A stretch of DNA of 64,000 nucleotides, taken from the NCBI RefSeq assembly GCF_018130505.1, contig NZ_JAFCKH010000012.1, positions 209,501 to 273,500 on the forward strand, written 5' to 3'. The notes beneath the pieces are model-generated. The model was not told the DNA's origin, made no database searches, and worked only from the letters and a program-made list of their open reading frames with translations. The translations under genes were made by a program, and so were the position numbers. This document shows, one piece after another, positions 60,075 through 64,000 of the stretch; the stretch's first letter is position 1, and the number at the start of each line of letters is the position of its first letter. The DNA comes from Bradyrhizobium tropiciagri (GTDB lineage Bacteria > Pseudomonadota > Alphaproteobacteria > Rhizobiales > Xanthobacteraceae).

Positions 60075-60509
60075 ATGACCAACCCGTCCGATCCGTTTTC
60101 CGCTTCGATCATTCCGTTTGAAGTTCCCGAGCAGATGCGTGCGTTCGCCGAAAAGGGCGTCTCGCAGGCCCGCGACAGCTACGCCAAGTTCAAGGACGCT
60201 GCCGAGACCCACAACTCGACCGTCGAGGCCGTCTTCACCTCGCTGAGCAAGGGCTCGAGCGAGTACTCGGCCAAGCTGATCGAGTTCTTCAAGGCCAACA
60301 CCACCTCCTCGCTCGACTTCGCCCAGGAGCTGTTCGGCGTGAAGTCGCCGACCGAGGCGGCGGAGCTGTGGACCCAGCACACCCGCAAGCAGTTCGAGAC
60401 CTACACCGCGCAGGCCAAGGAACTGGCCGAGCTCGGCCAGAAGGTCGTGAGCGAAGCCGCCGAGCCGATCAAGGCCAGCGCCTCGAAGTTCTACAAGCCG
60501 GCCGCCTGA
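60075..60509 (+). CDS. phaP: Phasin (PHB granule-associated protein)
   Basis: 144 residues: IPFEVPEQMRAFAEKGVSQARDSYAKFKDAAE at the N-terminus, then TVEAVFTSLSKGSSEYSAKLIEFFKANTTSSLDFAQELFGVKSPTEAAELWTQ, the phasin_2 core. It should be the main granule-coating protein. It is preceded by 282 bases with its own regulatory region and ends at a strong terminator, so it is a single-gene unit. AAGGA occurs about 9 bases before ATG 60075. Confidence 0.94.
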   Translation: MTNPSDPFSASIIPFEVPEQMRAFAEKGVSQARDSYAKFKDAAETHNSTVEAVFTSLSKGSSEYSAKLIEFFKANTTSSLDFAQELFGVKSPTEAAELWTQHTRKQFETYTAQAKELAELGQKVVSEAAEPIKASASKFYKPAA

Positions 60510-60534
60510 TCGCGCGCCTGCAAGACCATCAGCG

Positions 60535-60569
60535 AAGGCCCGGGCCGCGGTCCGGGCCTTTTGCTTTGA
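60535..60569 (+). terminator. Rho-independent terminator of phaP
   Basis: Perfect 9-bp arms AAGGCCCGG (60535-60543) and CCGGGCCTT (60552-60560), then TTGCTTT. It starts 26 bases after the stop. Confidence 0.85.
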
Positions 60570-60695
60570 AATGGCCGCCGATGGCGTGCCCACAAGGTGC
60601 AAATAGCCTGCGTTACGGCCTTGCCAAAAACCGGCGTTGCACCTAGTTTCCGCCGAAATCGCCGCCCCCGCTTTACCGGGGCCGCGCGCCAGGAT

Positions 60696-60772
60696 GCAGT
60701 TGTAGCTCAGTTGGTTAGAGCGCCTGTCTGTGGAACAGGAGGTCGGTGGTTCGAGCCCACCCAACTGTACCA
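60696..60772 (+). tRNA. tRNA-His (anticodon GTG)
   Basis: A 77-base cloverleaf including encoded CCA. The acceptor GCAGTTG pairs with CAACTGT (first pair G-U); the D arm is GCTCAGTTGGTTAGAGC; the anticodon stem is CCTGT/ACAGG with loop CTGTGGA (GTG at 60730-60732); the T arm is GGTGG-TTCGAGC-CCACC. The base before G1 is T and the discriminator is A, so the otherwise universal G-1:C73 histidine identity pair is missing, as is known for a clade of alphaproteobacteria. Confidence 0.97.
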
Positions 60773-61138
60773 CCGAAATCAATAACTTACGCAACTCTTC
60801 ACGCGAAGCCGACCACCGTTAGCTACCATGTAGCTACCAAGGCGATGGAAACGCGTTCCTGGTTCTGAAAGCAGATATTCGCAACGACGAGGTCGCAGGC
60901 TCCAGTGCCGTCGCGACGTCACTCGACCTGATGAAATTGCTCCCGAGTCCTGGCGCGATTCGCGTGATAACGTGGGAGCGCAAGTCAGTCCCGGCGACCG
61001 ACGGGCAAGCGAATTCCCTGCGCCGTTGAACCGGCTGATCGCGGCGGCCTGCCAAGGTCAGCGTCGACCGGATTCGCGATGCGCTATCCGTAGCGAGCCA
61101 AAGACGTTCATGGAAAAGCAAGCCAGGCGAAAAGCATC
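60773..61138. other. Intergenic region right of tRNA-His
   Basis: 366 bases with no gene seen. It contains a direct repeat TAGCTACCA at 60820-60828 and 60831-60839 (11-bp period), a pattern reminiscent of integrase arm sites. I looked for a TPP riboswitch ahead of tenA and saw none. Confidence 0.5.
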
Positions 61139-61813
61139 GTGAGTTTCTTCGAGCGTCTAAAGACAGAAGCATCCGCTGAGTGGCGGGCCTACACCGAGCA
61201 TCCCTTCACGAACGGATTGGCAGACGGCTCGCTTCCCGAAGCGGCGTTTCGTCACTACCTCGTTCAGGACTACCTGTTCCTCATCGAGTTTGCTCGCGCT
61301 TACGCGCTCTCAGTCTACAAGTCGCCCAAACTTGCCGACATGCGCGAAGCAGCGGCCGGCCTTTCGGCCATCCTTGATGTCGAGATGAATCTGCATGTGA
61401 AGCTCTGTGCCGGTTGGGGCTTATCCCTGAGCGATCTTGAACAAGCCCCTCCGGCGGCCGAAATGCTGGCATATACACGCTACGTGCTCGACGCAGGAAT
61501 GCGCGGCGATCTCCTGGCGCTCAAGGTGGCGCTTGCCCCCTGCGTGATCGGGTACGCGGAGATCGCAACGCGGCTAGCCTCGCGACCCGACGCGGACGCA
61601 GCGACCAACTCCTACCGCGTTTGGATCGCCGAGTACGCCGGCGCGCCGTACCAGGAGGTCGCGGCAAAAGCGCGGGCGCACATTGAACATCTCGCCGATC
61701 TCTACGCTACGCCGGCTCGCGAAGCGGAGCTGATTGCGATCTTCAAGGAAGCCACCCGACTCGAGGCAGACTTCTGGGAAATGGGCTGGCGCGCAGGCCA
61801 GCGTGTTGAATAG
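61139..61813 (+). CDS. tenA: TenA family protein (thiaminase II-like)
   Basis: 224 residues, all-helical TenA fold: HPFTNGLADGSLPEAAFRHYLVQDYLFL with the active-site Asp44, FARAYALSVYKSP, Cys135 in ALAPCVIGYAEI (the thiaminase nucleophile), and Glu in LEADFWEMGW. With the Cys present it fits TenA_C, which hydrolyses aminopyrimidine salvage intermediates or thiamin. No other thiamin gene is near. The start is GTG 61139 with a weak ribosome binding site. The gene ends 14 bases before a tRNA-fMet relic, and codon use looks less GC-biased than in the core genes. Confidence 0.9.
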   Translation: MSFFERLKTEASAEWRAYTEHPFTNGLADGSLPEAAFRHYLVQDYLFLIEFARAYALSVYKSPKLADMREAAAGLSAILDVEMNLHVKLCAGWGLSLSDLEQAPPAAEMLAYTRYVLDAGMRGDLLALKVALAPCVIGYAEIATRLASRPDADAATNSYRVWIAEYAGAPYQEVAAKARAHIEHLADLYATPAREAELIAIFKEATRLEADFWEMGWRAGQRVE

Positions 61814-61827
61814 CTCTCTCAGCAATC

Positions 61828-61874
61828 ATCAGGCTCGTGACCTGAAGGTCATAGGCTCAAATCCTATCCCGCAA
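61828..61874 (+). pseudogene. 3' fragment of an initiator tRNA (tRNA-fMet relic)
   Basis: 47 bases match the 3' half of tRNA-fMet: anticodon stem CAGG/CCTG, GAAGGTC variable region, T arm ATAGG-CTCAAAT-CCTAT and CCCGCAAC acceptor. The anticodon loop is CTCGTGA rather than CTCATAA, the T loop has CTC for TTC, one acceptor C is lost, and the 5' half and CCA are absent. It cannot be a working tRNA. Such fragments are typical scars of tRNA-targeting integration. Confidence 0.65.
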
Positions 61875-62012
61875 CGTCCGCAGCCGCCGACTCCCGCTTC
61901 CTGCTCTATTTCGGCGTTCGCCGAGTCTTTCGTTCGACTTGACGAGCGCAGTGGATTCATCCGGAATAGCCGCTACTGGTAATTAATTTACACAACACCT
62001 TGGCGTAACCAA

Positions 62013-62819
62013 ATGATGCTCAGCGCAGACGTGTCCAGGATGCTGGATCGCATTCTCGATGCAGCAACCGACAACCTCAGGTTCGCGAAGATTCTGGTTC
62101 AGATGGGTCTCGATCCCAACAACGTGACGTGGGACGACATCTTCAGCCGCCTTCTGGAAATCTTCCTGCACAACATCACCCTGGCAAACATGTTCGCCCT
62201 GGTCGGCGCGATCTTCTTTGTCGCCACCCTGCTGACGCACACCATGGTGCCGCTCCGGGTCGCCAACATGATCGGTTGCATATTCTTCGCCATCTTCGGT
62301 GCGCTCACTGGAGCCGTCACAACATTTCTTCTTTATCTCCTGATGGTTCCCATCAACGCCTACCGCCTTCGTCAAATGCTCGCTCTGGTGAAGAAGGCGC
62401 GCGCCGCAACACAGGGCGACACGTCGATGGAGTGGCTCAAGCCGTTCATGACCCAGCGCAAGTATCGCAAGGGCGATATCCTGATGAAGAAGGGTGACGC
62501 AGCCAACGAAATGTTGCTGACAGTTACCGGCAGATTCCGGGTCGTCGAAATCGACGTTGATGTTCCGCCGGGCCGCCTGATGGGCGAACTCGGTTTCCTC
62601 ACACCCGACAACCGTCGGACCGCGACGATCGAGTGCATCGAGGATGGCCACGTTCTGACCATCACTTATGAAAAGCTGCTCGAGATCTATTTCCAGAACC
62701 CGCAGTTCGGCTATTACTTCCTTGTCTTGACCAGCCAGCGCCTACTGGAAAATCTCGCGCGGTGCGAAGCCATGCTCGCGCAGAACAAGATCGCGGAGCC
62801 GACGGCCTCCGCGGGCTGA
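62013..62819 (+). CDS. Membrane-anchored cyclic nucleotide-binding protein
   Basis: 268 residues. After an amphipathic N-terminus come two or three hydrophobic helices at about 55-120 (NMFALVGAIFFVATLLTHTM, ANMIGCIFFAIFGALTGAV, TFLLYLLMVPINAYRL). A cNMP-binding beta-roll follows (about 150-240): YRKGDILMKKGDAANEMLLTVTGRFRV, then GRLMGELGFLTPDNRRTATIECI as the phosphate cassette with Glu and Arg. Short helices plus a C-terminal cNMP domain resemble the Popeye-type architecture. It is a possible membrane receptor for cAMP. Start ATG 62013 or 62016. Confidence 0.85.
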   Translation: MMLSADVSRMLDRILDAATDNLRFAKILVQMGLDPNNVTWDDIFSRLLEIFLHNITLANMFALVGAIFFVATLLTHTMVPLRVANMIGCIFFAIFGALTGAVTTFLLYLLMVPINAYRLRQMLALVKKARAATQGDTSMEWLKPFMTQRKYRKGDILMKKGDAANEMLLTVTGRFRVVEIDVDVPPGRLMGELGFLTPDNRRTATIECIEDGHVLTITYEKLLEIYFQNPQFGYYFLVLTSQRLLENLARCEAMLAQNKIAEPTASAG

Positions 62820-62947
62820 CGGTGGTTCGCCCAGTTGAACATTGAGGACAGGGCTGTCCGGGCGCGGATCGCTGAGACCGCTCCATGACCTGTCCTGCCG
62901 TGGGCGTCGAACACTATTTCTTGCGTGGGAGGCAGTTGCCGAAGCGA

Positions 62948-63844
62948 CTAAGGCCATTCGTATTCGCGAATATATTCGAGGAACGCGCGCATGGCCGCAC
63001 TCGTGTGCCGCCGGCTCGGATAATACAAATACCAGCTCGGCAATTTCTCTTTCCAGTCGGGCAGCAGTTCGACGAGCATACCTTGCTTGATAGGCTCGCG
63101 GACGTAGTCTTCGAAGACGTGGGCGATTCCGGATCCCGCCAGGGCCGCCTGGAGTTCTTGATGCGCAGAACTGAGCGTCAATCGTCCCTTGGGGTTGATT
63201 TCCAGTTCCTCGTCGCCTTTCTTGAACTTCCACACCACCATGCTCCCGCCGGGAAAACGGCGGCGAATGCAGTCATGAGCGATGAGGTCGTGTGGCTGCT
63301 TTATCTGACCGCTCTTGAGGAGATAACCGGGCGACGCCACGATCGCGTATCGTAGGGCAGGTCCCAACGGTACGGCTATCATATCCTGCGCGAGCTCGTT
63401 CCCGAAACGAACGCCGGCGTCGAAGCCCTGTTCGACGATATCAATAATAGCGGCGTCGCTGATGATCTCGATATTGACGTCCGGATACGCGCCTAGAAAT
63501 CGCAGCGCCAGGGGGCACAGGATATGATCCACCGCAGGCCCCGGCGCATTGATCCGCAATGTGCCTGAGGGGCGTTCGCGAAGCTGGTTGAGATCGTCGA
63601 TAGCCGTTCTGATATCGTGGAGGGCGGGCTTCAGGCGCTCCAGGAGCCGCTGGCCTGCTTCAGTTGGTGCCACGCTGCGTGTCGTTCTGTTCAGGAGGCG
63701 GATGCCGAGCGCCTCCTCCAGCACGCTGATGGACTGGCTGATTGCCGAGGAAGATACGCCCCGGCTAGCGGCCGCGGCGCGGAAGCCGCCGTGACGGACG
63801 ACGTCCTCAAAAATCTCCAAGCTATCTAATCGAGGCGCGGCCAT
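62948..63844 (-). CDS. LysR family transcriptional regulator
   Basis: 298 residues. The HTH (about 5-62) reads LDSLEIFEDVVRHGGFRAAAASRGVSSSAISQSISVLEEALGIRLLNRTTRSVAPTEAG in pieces typical of the CrgA-like branch. The effector domain contains GTLRINAPGPAVDHILCPLALRFLGAYPDV and FDAGVRFGNELAQDMIAVPLG, and it ends in a region rich in aromatic residues (SWYLYYPSRRHTSAAMRAFLEYI). ATG 63844 gives the family's normal N-terminus; an ATG 66 bases upstream is less likely. A divergent target gene may lie beyond the right edge. GC content looks lower than in the core. Confidence 0.88.
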   Translation of the reverse strand: MAAPRLDSLEIFEDVVRHGGFRAAAASRGVSSSAISQSISVLEEALGIRLLNRTTRSVAPTEAGQRLLERLKPALHDIRTAIDDLNQLRERPSGTLRINAPGPAVDHILCPLALRFLGAYPDVNIEIISDAAIIDIVEQGFDAGVRFGNELAQDMIAVPLGPALRYAIVASPGYLLKSGQIKQPHDLIAHDCIRRRFPGGSMVVWKFKKGDEELEINPKGRLTLSSAHQELQAALAGSGIAHVFEDYVREPIKQGMLVELLPDWKEKLPSWYLYYPSRRHTSAAMRAFLEYIREYEWP

Positions 63845-64000
63845 TGCAAAGCTTGGCTTAATAAACTGATCTATTTTGATTAGCTTATCCGCGCGCCGAA
63901 TGCGTGTCACCTTTAACTTTGCCGTTGCTTACAACCCCGCAATGCGACGGATGGCGACTGAACGCTATGGTTTTAGCGATTGTGAAGGCGTGGGCGCGAG
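63845..64000. other. Region upstream of the LysR gene at the right edge
   Basis: 156 bases up to the window end, AT-rich near 63850-63890. It probably contains the LysR promoter and perhaps that of an unseen divergent gene. Confidence 0.4.

Noticed and set aside
60597-60785. A small plus-strand ORF ending in a VAQLVRAP-type sequence, and a minus-strand ORF (59949-60794) starting with GGLEPPTS-like sequence
   Set aside because: Both are translations of tRNA-His and its complement, a well-known annotation artefact.
60773-61138. TPP riboswitch ahead of tenA
   Set aside because: The conserved CTGAGA core and the expected helices are not present.
61828-61874. Functional tRNA-Thr (apparent CGT anticodon)
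   Set aside because: The D arm and 5' acceptor are missing and the T loop is altered; the match is to a degraded initiator tRNA.

Overview
The window reads as a stretch of alphaproteobacterial chromosome, most likely Bradyrhizobium or a close relative. This is inferred from gene content, without any database search. The pointers are high GC with strong codon bias, a tiny aa3-type cytochrome oxidase subunit IV, a three-gene proton-translocating transhydrogenase, two phasins, GapR and several small alphaproteobacterial families (DUF1036, DUF1244, DUF465), a tRNA-His that lacks the usual G-1, and the short palindromic repeats common in this group. Genes are dense and mostly intact; no transposase, integrase, rRNA or CRISPR array was seen.

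Left part (1-24 kb): a cut-off membrane protein, a TetR regulator, an OsmC peroxidase, pyruvate kinase coupled to a DUF1036 protein, DUF1244, gapR, and a class III nucleotide cyclase with TolB-like and TPR parts. Next come two cell-wall genes (a DUF882 metallopeptidase and a YcbB-type L,D-transpeptidase), a sigma-54 response regulator and a divergent M3 oligoendopeptidase separated by a perfect CtrA-type box, the oxidase subunit, pntAA-pntAB-pntB, a hydrolase, a ChaA-like antiporter, a cupin, a TPR lipoprotein and rpsU with a clear terminator.

Middle part (23-41 kb): aqpZ; purE-purK; a diguanylate cyclase and a PAS-GGDEF-EAL protein; small conserved proteins including a divergent DUF465 pair; an FAD oxidoreductase; and an ABC-F ATPase. 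The ABC-F gene is preceded by a short, well-initiated leader ORF and mutually exclusive RNA hairpins, which is the best candidate here for an undescribed regulatory device. After it come two TPR genes, a secreted hydrolase, a tripartite-tricarboxylate type binding protein divergent from a LysR regulator, and a TTC38-like protein.

Right part (41-64 kb): a potGHI-type polyamine transporter without binding protein; a sugar-type ABC system with binding protein and two permeases but no ATPase; AsmA; a CoA-transferase pair with a GNAT enzyme; a soluble cyclic-nucleotide-binding protein; a phosphoesterase; and a 1309-residue PAS histidine kinase with altered ATP-binding glycines. Two phasins and tRNA-His follow. 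To the right of tRNA-His lie a TenA protein, a relic of the 3' half of tRNA-fMet, a membrane-anchored cyclic-nucleotide-binding protein and a LysR regulator. This last segment looks lower in GC and may be an acquired islet.

Themes that link the genes are second messengers (one cyclase, two cNMP-binding proteins, one c-di-GMP synthase, one dual-domain protein), cell-wall and cell-cycle genes with CtrA-like sites, and PHB storage.
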